From contig JAAZNF010000007.1 in assembly GCA_012798435.1 (NCBI GenBank), positions 1-64,000 of the forward strand: a stretch of 64,000 nt of DNA, in the 5' to 3' direction. Source of the stretch: Myxococcales bacterium. GTDB lineage: Bacteria; Myxococcota; B64-G9. The translations under genes and the position numbers were made by a program. The notes under the pieces were generated by a model. That model saw only the letters and a program-made list of their open reading frames with translations. It had not been told where the DNA came from and ran no database searches. Positions 1-12,929 of the stretch are shown here, piece by piece (within the stretch, counting starts at the first letter, position 1; the number at the start of each line of letters is the position of its first letter).

Positions 1-34
1 AGCAAAAAAAGGTAAAAGATCTCGCAGGAGCTGC

Positions 35-73
35 GCGAGCGGGCGGCTTCAGACAAGAAAAGCGCCCGCTCGC
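35..73. other. 11-bp inverted repeat (hairpin)
   Basis: Bases 35-45 and 63-73 are perfect reverse complements (GCGAGCGGGCG / CGCCCGCTCGC) around a 17-base loop. It lies just past the 3' end of the minus-strand zinc-ribbon gene, and T-rich sequence follows on that strand only about 20 bases later, so it may or may not terminate transcription. The rest of 1-148 is A-rich non-coding sequence with a short GGGGCTGGCCCC palindrome at 126-137. Confidence 0.4.
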
Positions 74-148
74 TGGTCGGGCTTGGGGCGGCTTGGGAGA
101 ATTCAGCAGCAAAAACAAAACAAAAGGGGCTGGCCCCGATGGGTTCCC

Positions 149-496
149 TCAATCTTCTAGATCGTCATCCGCAAACAATTGAAGGCTCGCAAGCTCTCCC
201 CGGTCCAGAAAAACCGCCTCGCACCGGTCACACCACTCGAAACGAATCTCCCCCGCACCCGTGAGCATCATCATCTCGCGATTGCACTTCGGGCAGAAGG
301 CCGGCATACCGTCCATGTCGTGCAACGCCGCTGCTGAGGAAAACCCATCCGCGACGTTGCCGAGGTCTTTCTGAAGCAACCTCTCGAGTTCCCCGCGATC
401 GAGGTAGATTCCGCCACACACCGGACATCGATCGATGGTGATCCCCGCGTGCGTCTCTGACTTCATGTCCACCTTGCGGCACTTGGGACAGTTCAT
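149..496 (-). CDS. double zinc-ribbon (zf-TFIIB type) protein
   Basis: This 115-residue protein holds two copies of a small zinc ribbon. The first starts CPKC at residues 3-6 and closes with CPVCGG at 24-29 followed by IYLDRGEL. The second has CPKC near residue 68 and closes with CDRC followed by VFLDRGEL. This repeated C-x2-C plus LDRGEL pattern is the zf-TFIIB family, whose members bind zinc and have no settled function. It lies 67 bases downstream of the (p)ppGpp synthetase gene on the same strand and could be its last cistron. A purine-rich GGGGTGAAGAGAGC precedes the ATG. No enzyme motif is visible. Confidence 0.85.
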   Translation of the reverse strand: MNCPKCRKVDMKSETHAGITIDRCPVCGGIYLDRGELERLLQKDLGNVADGFSSAAALHDMDGMPAFCPKCNREMMMLTGAGEIRFEWCDRCEAVFLDRGELASLQLFADDDLED

Positions 497-563
497 GCTC
501 TCTTCACCCCTTCACGCCTCTCAGGACCGGAGTCACCAAAAGTCTCTCTCTCGAGGTTCCACG

Positions 564-2777
564 TCAGCCGTGCACCCGCTCGACCCGGTTCACGCCTTTG
601 ACCCGCTCAAGCTTCTGAATCATCTTCTGCAGCTGCTCGAGGCTCTCGACCGCGATTTTCAGGTTGACCACGGCGGTTCCCACGTCGATCACCTTCGCCG
701 CGACCTGGGTGATGTTCACGCCGGCATCGGACAAGACATTGGAGACATTGGCCAGCAATCCCTGTCGATCGTCGCAGACCACCCGCAGGGCCACCGAACG
801 CGCCACCGCGGATTCCATGTCCCAGCGCACGTCGATCCGCCGCTCTGGATCGGCGTCCGCGACCCTGCGACAAGTCCGCACGTGCACCGTGACCCCGCGG
901 CCGCGGGTGACCACGCCGATCAATTCGTCGCCCAGGATCGGGCTACAACACTTGGCGAAGTGAACCATCACGTCGTCCAGGCCCTGGACCAGGATGCCGG
1001 ACTTCGACTTCTTCCCCGGCTTACGAAAGGCCTCTTCCGGCAGGTCGATCTTGATCTCAGAAGCCAGCTCCCGCGGCGCCTCCTTCTTGGGCTCGGGAGC
1101 CAGCCGCTCGAGCACACGGGAGACCTGCACCCGCCCGTACCCCAGTGCGATCAGCAGTTCTTCTGCGTCCTTGTACCCGAGGTTCCGCGCCGCCTCCCCG
1201 ACCCCTCCCGCTTTCCAGGCGCGTTGCAGGTTGATACCGCGGCGCTTGGATTCCTTCTCCAGAAGCTCTCGACCGATTTCCTCTGACCGCTTGCGTTCCT
1301 CCGCGCGAATCACCGACCGGATCTTGTTGCGCGCCGAAGTGGTCTTGACGAAGGCCAACCAATCTTTGGAAGGCTTCTGGTCGGGCCGAGTCAGGATCTC
1401 CACCGTGTCGCCGTTCTTGAGCTTCTGGCGCAGCGGCGCGATCTTGCCGTTCACCTTGGCGCCTACGCAGTGGTGTCCGACCTGGGTATGGACCAGGTAG
1501 GCGAAGTCCAGCGCCGTCGCCCCGAAGGGCAGCGCCTTGACATCCCCCTGCGGAGTAAATACGAAGACCTCGTCGGAGAAGAGATCCACTTTGACGTTTT
1601 CGAGGAACTCCGCCGGATCTCGAACGTCCTTGTATTGCTCGATCAGCTCCCGCAGCCAGGTGAATTGCGACAGCGCTGGTCGCTGGTCGGTCTTTCCCTC
1701 CTTGTACGCCCAGTGCGCCGCCACGCCCAACTCGGCGACGCGGTGCATCTCGCGAGTACGTATCTGGATCTCCAACCGCTCTCCTCCCGGCCCCAACACC
1801 GTGGTGTGGAGGGACTGGTAGCGGTTGATCTTGGGCATCGCGATGTAGTCCTTGAACCGTCCTACCACGGGCTTCCACATGGCGTGCAGTAGCCCCAGAA
1901 CCCGGTAGCAGTCGTCCAAGGTCGTGGGTACGATGCGAAACGCGATGATGTCGTAGATCTGGTCGAAGTCGACATGCTTGAGCTGCATCTTGCGATAGAT
2001 GCTATAGGGGTGCTTGATGCGGCCGGAGACCTCGGCAGGGATGCCGTTCTCGGAGAGCATCTGCTTGAGGATTCCGACCACGTCCGCCATGTACTTCTCG
2101 CGCTCCACGCAGAAGTCGCTGAGCTTTTCGGCCACCTCGTCGAACTGGCGCGGGTGGAGCCAGTGAAAGGCCCAGTCCTCGAGCTCCGAGCGGATCCACT
2201 GGATGCCGAGGCGGTTGGCCAGCGGGGCGTAGATGTCCAGCGTCTCCTGGGAGATGGCCTCCCGCCGTGCCGGCTCCAGCGCGTCCAGGGTGCGCATGTT
2301 GTGGAGCCGGTCCGCCAGCTTCACGAAGATCACCCGAAGATCGTGCGCCATGGCCACCAGCATCTTGCGCACGTTCTCGGCCTGTCGCTCTCCGCCGGAG
2401 TGGAAGCTCACCCGGGCCAGCTTGGTCACCCCCTCTACCAAGAAACGCACCACCGGCCCGAACAACCGTTCCAGCTCCTCCGGCTGGGTGAGGCTGTCCT
2501 CGAGGGTATCGTGCAAGAGCGCAGTGATCACGGATATGTCGTCCAGGCTCATGCGGGCGATGAGCCAGGCGACGTTGAGCGGATGAAACAGGTACGGTTC
2601 TCCCGAGAGTCGCACCTGTTTGTGGTGGACCTTGGCCGAGAACACGTAGGCCTGCTTCACCAGGTCCACGTTGGCAGCGGGCTGGGAGCGGACCAGCAGA
2701 TCCAATACGTCCTGGAGCCGGACGTGGGTGTCCCGCTGAGAAAGGGTCACGCGTTCGGGTGTGTCTTCGGAGAACAT
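564..2777 (-). CDS. spoT: bifunctional (p)ppGpp synthetase/hydrolase (RelA/SpoT family)
   Basis: Long RelA-SpoT homologue that makes and degrades the stringent-response alarmone. Seen in order: an HD hydrolase domain with FHPLNVA and LHDTLED, so the hydrolase side looks intact; a synthetase domain with [19 protein letters not shown] (the RxKD-type loop of bifunctional enzymes) and IQIRT; a TGS domain; a conserved linker ending HFAKCCSP; and a C-terminal ACT domain. From the ATG at 2777 the protein is 737 residues, normal for the family. An in-frame ATG lies at 2867, but the candidate promoter at 2788-2817 sits downstream of it and family similarity begins after 2777, so I prefer 2777. No clear ribosome site precedes it. 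Divergent from groES. Confidence 0.95.
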   Translation of the reverse strand: MFSEDTPERVTLSQRDTHVRLQDVLDLLVRSQPAANVDLVKQAYVFSAKVHHKQVRLSGEPYLFHPLNVAWLIARMSLDDISVITALLHDTLEDSLTQPEELERLFGPVVRFLVEGVTKLARVSFHSGGERQAENVRKMLVAMAHDLRVIFVKLADRLHNMRTLDALEPARREAISQETLDIYAPLANRLGIQWIRSELEDWAFHWLHPRQFDEVAEKLSDFCVEREKYMADVVGILKQMLSENGIPAEVSGRIKHPYSIYRKMQLKHVDFDQIYDIIAFRIVPTTLDDCYRVLGLLHAMWKPVVGRFKDYIAMPKINRYQSLHTTVLGPGGERLEIQIRTREMHRVAELGVAAHWAYKEGKTDQRPALSQFTWLRELIEQYKDVRDPAEFLENVKVDLFSDEVFVFTPQGDVKALPFGATALDFAYLVHTQVGHHCVGAKVNGKIAPLRQKLKNGDTVEILTRPDQKPSKDWLAFVKTTSARNKIRSVIRAEERKRSEEIGRELLEKESKRRGINLQRAWKAGGVGEAARNLGYKDAEELLIALGYGRVQVSRVLERLAPEPKKEAPRELASEIKIDLPEEAFRKPGKKSKSGILVQGLDDVMVHFAKCCSPILGDELIGVVTRGRGVTVHVRTCRRVADADPERRIDVRWDMESAVARSVALRVVCDDRQGLLANVSNVLSDAGVNITQVAAKVIDVGTAVVNLKIAVESLEQLQKMIQKLERVKGVNRVERVHG

Positions 2778-2787
2778 CGGCCGGACG

Positions 2788-2817
2788 AGGATACGAAAGC
2801 GCCGGATCGGATGTCCA
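2788..2817 (-). promoter_or_regulatory. candidate promoter of the (p)ppGpp synthetase gene
   Basis: On the minus strand: TGGACA, 18 bases, TATCCT. The expected transcript start is 3-4 bases before the ATG at 2777, which would give an almost leaderless mRNA. Found by eye. Confidence 0.4.
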
Positions 2818-2847
2818 CTGTTTTTTGGATTTTTGGGCCCGGCACGC

Positions 2848-2876
2848 TTGACAACCTCGCGGGGCATGATTATTCG
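2848..2876 (+). promoter_or_regulatory. candidate groESL promoter
   Basis: A perfect TTGACA box at 2848-2853, then 17 bases and TATTCG at 2871-2876, about 45 bases before the groES ATG. No CIRCE inverted repeat (the HrcA operator) is visible between 2778 and 2921, so HrcA control is not supported. It is back to back with the divergent (p)ppGpp synthetase promoter. Confidence 0.5.
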
Positions 2877-2921
2877 TCAGCCCGGCCGAGTGAGCCTTTT
2901 ACAGTCAAGGAGGATATACGA

Positions 2922-4870
<1,949 letters not shown>

Positions 4871-4897
4871 GCCGCCGGAACGTCTCGGGTCTGACGA

Positions 4898-4930
4898 CCG
4901 GGAGGAGGCTCTCTCCTCCCGGTTTTTTTT
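4898..4930 (+). terminator. Rho-independent terminator after groEL
   Basis: A perfect 10-bp stem, CCGGGAGGAG (4898-4907) and CTCCTCCCGG (4913-4922), with a 5-base loop and eight T residues directly after. The best terminator in the window; it separates groESL from lon. Confidence 0.95.
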
Positions 4931-4954
4931 ACCTTCAGCGCACCCTCATTCCTC

Positions 4955-4984
4955 TTGCGCCGCGCCGGAAAGTGACGATATTGT
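4955..4984 (+). promoter_or_regulatory. candidate lon promoter
   Basis: TTGCGC, 18 bases, TATTGT, ending 30 bases before the lon ATG. A small inverted repeat TGTCG-TGG-CGACA (4982-4994) overlaps the expected transcription start and could be an operator. The -35 box is weak. Confidence 0.35.
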
Positions 4985-5014
4985 CGTGGCGACACGAACG
5001 TCGCGAGGTGCACA

Positions 5015-7444
<2,430 letters not shown>

Positions 7445-7543
7445 ACCCGCCAGGCTGACCCCGGACAATCCGCTCACCAGACAAGCAGAACACTCGGAAA
7501 AACCTGCTGACAAGGAACAGCGAGAACGCGGCAAGGGTGTTCC

Positions 7544-7556
7544 GGGGGCTGTCCCC
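7544..7556. repeat. short GGGG-CTGT-CCCC palindromic element
   Basis: GGGGGCTGTCCCC followed by A/T-rich sequence. A one-mismatch copy lies at 11642-11654, so the two bracket the Cys-repeat lipoprotein gene; a looser GGGGCTGGCCCC is at 126-137. They resemble REP-type intergenic palindromes. The rest of 7445-7733 has no gene that I can support. Confidence 0.4.
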
Positions 7557-7647
7557 AATATATTTCCTTTTATTGCAATGGGTTATGCAAATAACCTTTC
7601 ATGCAAGTCAGGAGCTGGCCTTGTTTGCTTTCCGCTCAAAAAAATGA

Positions 7648-7677
7648 TTGACGCGCCGTCGCGGGGTCGGCTAGGTT
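7648..7677 (+). promoter_or_regulatory. candidate promoter of the Cys-repeat lipoprotein gene
   Basis: TTGACG, 18 bases, TAGGTT, ending 56 bases before the ATG. The TAGGTT box recurs before malQ, and close variants occur before greB, the FHA gene and pgsB. Confidence 0.5.
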
Positions 7678-7733
7678 CCCCTGGCTGCCGGGAATATCCG
7701 GCGATTCGAAATCCCTTACCAGGAGGAGGCGGA

Positions 7734-10700
7734 ATGATGCGGCGCAATGCGATGTTTGCGGGAGTCGTGGCCATCCTGATCGTGGCCGCGGTCGGCTGTG
7801 GGGGAAGCTCGACCTGCGACAAGTACCCCAAGTGCAACGAACCCGGAGCAGTCATCTGCAGCACCGACAAGAAGGCGGTGCTCGAGTGCGGCAAGAACCA
7901 GGACGGCTGCCAGACCTGGGTCGAGCAGAGCACCTGCACCGGCGCCCAGACCTGCCAGGCCAATAACAACGGTGCCGCCTGCGTTTGCAACGACGCCTGC
8001 TCCACCGGCAGCAGCCGCTGCCAGGGCTCGGTGATCGAAACCTGCGCCACGGTACAGGGCTGCCTCGCCTGGGCCGCCGGCACCGACTGCTCCACCACCA
8101 ACCAGGCCTGTGCGGTGGTGAACGGCACAGCCCAGTGCACCGATGTGTGTCAGAGCGACTGCACCCGCGAGAATGCCACCCGCTGCCAGGGCGGCAAGGT
8201 CCAGACCTGCACGGTGAACGGCACCTGCCTCAACTGGCAGGACAGCCAGACCTGCGCCGGCCGCCAGCAGTGCGTCGAGGACGCGAACGGCGCCGCCTGC
8301 GTGTGCCAGGACGCCTGCGCCGACGGCAATTCCCAGTGCAGCGGGACCAAGGTTCAGACCTGTGGCAAGGACGCCGACAGCTGCCGGATCTGGGTCGATG
8401 GCGAGGACTGCGCCACATCTAGCAAGGTGTGCGCCATCGTCAACGGCGACGCGGTGTGCCAGGACACCTGCCAGAGCGATTGCACGACCCTCAACGCCAC
8501 CCAGTGCCACGCGAATGACATCCAGACCTGCCAGCAGAACGGTAGTTGCCTCAACTGGGCAGCCACCGGAAGCTGCACCGGCCGCCAGGTGTGCGACGAT
8601 GACGCTGGCACCGCCTCCTGCGTTTGCCAAGACGAGTGCGCCGCCAACCAGAGCGCCTGCAACGGAACCGTCATCCAGAACTGCGCCCAGGATAGCCAGG
8701 GTTGCGGCTACTACGTGGCGGGCACCGACTGCGCCGCGACGAGCCAGGTGTGCGAGGTGCAGGGCGATACCGCCCAGTGCGTGACCCCCTGCCAGAGCGA
8801 CTGCCCGAGCCTCAACGCGACGCGCTGCACGGGCAACGTCGTCCAGACCTGCCAGCAGAACGGCGCCTGTCTCAACTGGGCCGATACCACCACCTGCGCC
8901 GTTCACCAGAAGTGCGAGGAAGTTGGCGGCGTCGCCTCCTGCGTGTGCGACAACGTTTGCGATGCGAACGCCACCCGCTGCCAGGGAACCCTCATCCAGA
9001 CTTGCGCCGAGGACGGCAATTCCTGCCGCTTCTGGCAGGACGGCACCGACTGCGCCGCCAGCCAGCAGGCCTGCGTCGAGACCGGCGGGGCTCACTGTGA
9101 AACCGCCTGCACCAGCGACTGCAACACCCTGAATGCCACCCGGTGCGAGGGCAACACCGTCCAGACCTGCACCCAGAACGGCGCCTGCCTCAACTGGACG
9201 ACCACCGACACCTGCGGCACGCGAGAGGTGTGCAACGGGGCGGTGACGCCGGCCGTATGCGAGTGCCAGAACGACTGCACGGCGAACTCCGGCCGCTGCA
9301 GCGGTGAGGTCCCCGAGACCTGCACCGCCGACAGCGACGGCTGCCTCTACTGGTCGGCCGGAACCTCCTGCGCCGACGCCGGCCAGATCTGCATCGTGGG
9401 GAGCAACGGCCTGCCGTCCTGCGTGACGAACTGCGCCACCATCCTCCAGGACGGGAGCTTCGAGGCCGGAACCCCGCCCTGGACCCAAGTCTCGACCAAT
9501 TTCAACGATGTGGTGTTGTGCGACAGTTCCTGCGGCATTGACGGCGCGCTCACCGGCGTCCAGTACGTATGGATGGGCGGCGTGGGGACCACCGGGACGT
9601 TCCCGGAGATCACCTCCATCAGCCAGAGCGTTGCGATCCCCGCCGGAAAGCCCGCCACGCTGTTCTTCTTCCTGGCGCTGCTCCCAGGGAACCCCGAGGC
9701 GCCGACGGATGCCTTCGAGGTCAAGGTGGACGGCAACGTCGCCTGGTCGATCCAGATGCAGAACGCCGGGACCTACCTCAACCAGTACGGCCTGGTGACG
9801 GTGGATCTCTCGACCTATGCCGACGGCGCATCCCACGTCATCTCACTGGGCGGCACCATCACCGTGCCGTACGAGAGCTTCCTCATCGACGAGGCCAACC
9901 TCAAGATCGGTAACGCCTGCTGCGCCGACCTTTGCTTCACGAACGGCGATATGGGCTGCTCGGGCGACCAGATCCTCACCTGCGCCCCGGATGCGAACAA
10001 CGGCGGCTGCCTCGCCATTCAACTCGTCCAGGATTGCAGCACAAACAACCCGCCGCAGACCTGCGCCGATCCGGGAACGGGTCCTGTCTGCTCCGACATC
10101 GTGTACGGCATCAACTGCGACCGGCCATATTCACCGACGGCGACCATCCCGGCAGGACTCCCCATGAGCTTTGCCAACCAGACCACTTGCGGCATGGGCG
10201 CTGACTACGCCGACACCTGCCTGGGCTCCTACGACGGCGGTGAAGACATGATCTTCCGGTTCGAGGTCACCGAGGCGAGCGTGGTGAAGTTCACGCTCGA
10301 TCCCAAGGGAACCACCTACACCGGCATGGCGCTCTCTGCCACCTGCCCGCTGGGCACGAGCTGCCTGCTCACCCGGACCAGCACCGGCGGGACGGCCTTT
10401 GGCACTCCTTGCACGCAGCTCGCCGCCGGAACCTACTACCTCATGGTCGACGATTGGCCCACGCCGAACTGCATCCCGAGCTTCGACCTCACCGTCGAGG
10501 CCTGCGCCTGCACCCCGGGTCAGACCCAGTGCCTGGACGCAAGCACGCTCCAGACCTGCGACGCCAACGGCCAGTGGGTGGACTCCACCTGTACGAACGG
10601 CTGCCAGGTCATCGGCGGCGTGGCCCAGTGCGTGAACCCCGGCGACACCTGCCAGCAGGCCTTGCCCATGCCACCGTTCGTCGGCGGGCTCGCCTCTCTG

Positions 10701-11549
10701 CAGCTCGACAACACCGCAATGACCAACACCTATGCCAGCTACACCTCTTGCACCACCGGGCGGACCGGAAGCGACGTCTGGACCAGCTTCACCATCATCG
10801 AGCCGGCCCACGTGGTGATCGAGACCAGCGCACCGGGAACGGTCACCGACACCGTGCTGGGGCTCCTCGATGGTTGCGGCGGCCAGCAGCTCGCCTGCGA
10901 CGACGACATTGGCGGTGGCAGCACCTTGTCCCGAATCGAGACCGACCTCGCCCCTGGGACCTACTTCCTCGTATCGGAACCTTATACCACCTCCACCACC
11001 GGAACCTGGACCCTCAATGTCACCGTGATCTACAACCACACCGCGGTCCGCTGGACGTTCGAGGACGCGGCCGGTGTTGGAACCCTGACACCGGCCATCG
11101 GCAGCGGCACGGCACTGGCGGGAGCAGGCATCGTGGCCAACACCTTTACGACTGGTCACGGCGGCGGTCTGAGCAAGGCCTGGCACTCCAACAGCTGGAC
11201 CCCGGGCGCCACCGGGCCCACCGCGGATGACTACTTCGAGCTCTCGACCAGCCTCACCGGCTTCAGCTCGGCACCGAGCGTCGGGTTCTATGCCTACCGC
11301 TCCAGTACTGGTCCGAACGCCTTCGAGCTTCACTACAGCGTGGACGGCACGAACTTCCAACCGATCCCAAACTCGACGAGCAGCATCCCCGCCGCAAGCA
11401 CCTGGACCGGATTCACCTTCGATCTCAGCGGCCTTACTCCTGCGGTCGAGGGTGCGGCCACCGTCGTTTTCCGCATCATGGCTTATGGTGCGACCGGCGA
11501 TACAGGCACCCTGCGCATCGACGACTTCTACGTCCGCGGAAACCCGTAG
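7734..11549 (+). CDS. large Cys-repeat surface lipoprotein
   Basis: A predicted outer-surface lipoprotein of 1,271 residues. The start at 7734 follows AGGAGGAGGCGGA and gives a lipoprotein signal peptide ending AAVGC at Cys22; the upstream in-frame extension lacks both. Residues of about 25-570 hold ten tandem Cys-rich units of 50-54 residues in two alternating types, one with NATRC...QTC...CLNW and one with C...TC...C..W..G..C. Then comes a jelly-roll-like region (DGSFEAG), an isolated Cys unit, two segments resembling pre-peptidase C-terminal (PPC) domains (DMIFRFEVTE, GSDVWTSFTI), and a further beta-rich C-terminal domain with YFELS and LRIDDFYV. No catalytic motif is seen. Probably an adhesin or binding protein; the ligand is unknown. 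Confidence 0.8.
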   Translation: MMRRNAMFAGVVAILIVAAVGCGGSSTCDKYPKCNEPGAVICSTDKKAVLECGKNQDGCQTWVEQSTCTGAQTCQANNNGAACVCNDACSTGSSRCQGSVIETCATVQGCLAWAAGTDCSTTNQACAVVNGTAQCTDVCQSDCTRENATRCQGGKVQTCTVNGTCLNWQDSQTCAGRQQCVEDANGAACVCQDACADGNSQCSGTKVQTCGKDADSCRIWVDGEDCATSSKVCAIVNGDAVCQDTCQSDCTTLNATQCHANDIQTCQQNGSCLNWAATGSCTGRQVCDDDAGTASCVCQDECAANQSACNGTVIQNCAQDSQGCGYYVAGTDCAATSQVCEVQGDTAQCVTPCQSDCPSLNATRCTGNVVQTCQQNGACLNWADTTTCAVHQKCEEVGGVASCVCDNVCDANATRCQGTLIQTCAEDGNSCRFWQDGTDCAASQQACVETGGAHCETACTSDCNTLNATRCEGNTVQTCTQNGACLNWTTTDTCGTREVCNGAVTPAVCECQNDCTANSGRCSGEVPETCTADSDGCLYWSAGTSCADAGQICIVGSNGLPSCVTNCATILQDGSFEAGTPPWTQVSTNFNDVVLCDSSCGIDGALTGVQYVWMGGVGTTGTFPEITSISQSVAIPAGKPATLFFFLALLPGNPEAPTDAFEVKVDGNVAWSIQMQNAGTYLNQYGLVTVDLSTYADGASHVISLGGTITVPYESFLIDEANLKIGNACCADLCFTNGDMGCSGDQILTCAPDANNGGCLAIQLVQDCSTNNPPQTCADPGTGPVCSDIVYGINCDRPYSPTATIPAGLPMSFANQTTCGMGADYADTCLGSYDGGEDMIFRFEVTEASVVKFTLDPKGTTYTGMALSATCPLGTSCLLTRTSTGGTAFGTPCTQLAAGTYYLMVDDWPTPNCIPSFDLTVEACACTPGQTQCLDASTLQTCDANGQWVDSTCTNGCQVIGGVAQCVNPGDTCQQALPMPPFVGGLASLQLDNTAMTNTYASYTSCTTGRTGSDVWTSFTIIEPAHVVIETSAPGTVTDTVLGLLDGCGGQQLACDDDIGGGSTLSRIETDLAPGTYFLVSEPYTTSTTGTWTLNVTVIYNHTAVRWTFEDAAGVGTLTPAIGSGTALAGAGIVANTFTTGHGGGLSKAWHSNSWTPGATGPTADDYFELSTSLTGFSSAPSVGFYAYRSSTGPNAFELHYSVDGTNFQPIPNSTSSIPAASTWTGFTFDLSGLTPAVEGAATVVFRIMAYGATGDTGTLRIDDFYVRGNP
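7803..9440 (+). repeat. tandem coding repeat, ten Cys-rich units
   Basis: In-gene repeat of about 160-base units arranged as five pairs of about 320 bases. Pairs share CQSDC...LNATRC...QTC...CLNW at protein level, but third codon positions have drifted, so it is an old expansion rather than a fresh duplication. Confidence 0.8.
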
Positions 11550-11589
11550 CTCTCTGATCTACCTACTCTTTTAGCTCATTGCCTTCTCC

Positions 11590-11614
11590 GGGCGCCCTCT
11601 AAGCGAGGGCGCCC
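11590..11614 (+). terminator. hairpin after the Cys-repeat lipoprotein gene
   Basis: A 10-bp perfect stem, GGGCGCCCTC and GAGGGCGCCC, with a 5-base loop, 40 bases past the stop codon. Only a mixed T-containing tract (GTCTATCTTC) follows, so it is probable rather than certain. It may serve both convergent genes. Confidence 0.7.
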
Positions 11615-11641
11615 GTCTATCTTCAAAACCCTGGAAACCCT

Positions 11642-11654
11642 GGGGCCTGTCCCC
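11642..11654. repeat. second GGGG-CTGT-CCCC palindromic element
   Basis: GGGGCCTGTCCCC, one base different from the element at 7544-7556, again followed by CA and T-rich sequence. It lies between the convergent 3' ends of the Cys-repeat lipoprotein and TPR lipoprotein genes. Confidence 0.4.
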
Positions 11655-11739
11655 ACTGTTTCTTCATTGTTTTCAAGTGGTTCAAGGGGGTGGCAGCCCC
11701 CCTGCTGAAATCCCGCTCCCATACTCTCCCAGGTCTTTC

Positions 11740-12822
11740 CTAGGTCTTCTCGGACTCGACTTGAGCAGCTTCTACCGTCTTGCCTAGCGAACGAAGGATC
11801 TGGGCCAGCAGGGCGCGGGCGCGGCTGTTTTTCGAATCGAGCCGAATCGCCTCTGAAAGTTCACGGACCGCGACCCTCATGTCACCGTTGCGGAAGGCTG
11901 CTACCCCCAGGTGATACCGGGCCCGTCCGTCGCGCGGGTCACGCCGGGCCGCCTCTTCGAACGAGCGCCGCGCCGCCGTGGCTTCCCCGCTGTTCTGGTA
12001 CAGGATGCCCAGGTTGGTGGCCGGCGAGGCGAAGCGCTCGTCGAGCGCGAGCGCCTTGAGGTAGGCATCGATGGCCGCCTCGCGCATGTGCAGGCGGGCG
12101 AAGGCCACCCCCAGGTTGTTCCAGGCGCGGGCGAAGCTCGGCTTCACCAATGTCGCCAGGGTGAAGCTCTCGATGGCCGCCTCCCAGTCCACCGGCTCGC
12201 CGCGCCGGATGGCCCGGCGGATCATCTCGTAGCCGCGGTTGTTGAAGAAGTGCGCCGCCGCCTCGAGATCGTCGATCACCCGGTACTGAGCGTACGCCCA
12301 GAGCCGCCCCCCGAAGTCCAGGGCCGAGAGGCCGGTGTCGAGCTCGACCGCGGCGGTGATGTGCCCGCTCTTCACCAGCACCTGGTCCTCGTCCTCGGTG
12401 GAGGCGCCAGCGTCGGAGGCGTCCAGGTAGTAGGCCGAAAGCCCCACTGCGCGCGCCAGCCCCACGAAGGCCGAGGCAATGGACAGGCAGTTCCCGCGCC
12501 GCTCGCGCAACGTCTCGGCGGCCCCGGTGGTGAGCCCGATGGCGTAGCGGATGCCGAACCCCTCCTCGGTAAAGAGCGCGTTTTTAAGGATCTCGGCGCG
12601 CTCGGCGTGGTTGCTGGTCCGCCGCACGAGCTGCCGCGCCCGCTCGGCGTCGTCTGCTGATATCTCGAACGGCACGGTGAGCGAAGCCAGCTCGCGCCCG
12701 GGAAGCCTGCGCGCAAACTCGCCGCGCACCTCATCGGGGGTGTACGCCAGCCGGTGCGGCGCGCAACCACATAGTGCCGCCGCAAGCGATGCGAGCGCCG
12801 GGAGGATGCGGTATTGCTCCAC
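11740..12822 (-). CDS. lipoprotein with transglutaminase-like and TPR domains
   Basis: A 360-residue predicted lipoprotein: GTG start, short n-region, hydrophobic stretch and lipobox LCGC with Cys20. Residues of about 70-190 match a transglutaminase-like fold with the three expected catalytic positions, Cys in RGNCLS, His in GHITAAVEL and Asp in ALDFGG. About residues 210-345 are TPR repeats (SFARAWNNLGVAFARL, ERFASPATNLGILYQN, GRARYHLGVAAFRNGD). Such pairs are usually periplasmic proteins of uncertain role in assembly or peptide handling. No ribosome site precedes the GTG, and the candidate promoter would start transcription almost on it, so the mRNA may be leaderless. Divergent from the C69 peptidase gene. 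Confidence 0.8.
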   Translation of the reverse strand: MEQYRILPALASLAAALCGCAPHRLAYTPDEVRGEFARRLPGRELASLTVPFEISADDAERARQLVRRTSNHAERAEILKNALFTEEGFGIRYAIGLTTGAAETLRERRGNCLSIASAFVGLARAVGLSAYYLDASDAGASTEDEDQVLVKSGHITAAVELDTGLSALDFGGRLWAYAQYRVIDDLEAAAHFFNNRGYEMIRRAIRRGEPVDWEAAIESFTLATLVKPSFARAWNNLGVAFARLHMREAAIDAYLKALALDERFASPATNLGILYQNSGEATAARRSFEEAARRDPRDGRARYHLGVAAFRNGDMRVAVRELSEAIRLDSKNSRARALLAQILRSLGKTVEAAQVESEKT

Positions 12823-12828
12823 AGAAGC

Positions 12829-12857
12829 AATCTAGATCCCGCGGCCTCGGTTGTCCA
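12829..12857 (-). promoter_or_regulatory. candidate promoter, TPR lipoprotein gene
   Basis: Minus strand: TGGACA, 17 bases, TAGATT. Only six bases separate the -10 box from the GTG start, so the transcript would begin at or next to the start codon. Confidence 0.4.
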
Positions 12858-12929
12858 TCACGCCGTGTTGGATCTCTACCGCGTCCTGTGTTACCGATTC
12901 TATGCAGCCTCTTTCCAAGGAGACATCCG

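Noticed and set aside
2778-2921. CIRCE element before groESL
   Set aside because: The TTAGCACTC-N9-GAGTGCTAA pattern is absent.
7613-7628. Possible sigma-54 promoter (TGGC...TTTGC) upstream of the Cys-repeat lipoprotein gene
   Set aside because: Only 8 bases separate GG and GC; the site needs 10.
7716-9836. Long open frame antisense to the Cys-repeat lipoprotein
   Set aside because: Gly/Ala/Val-rich shadow of the repeats; no start signal or family match.
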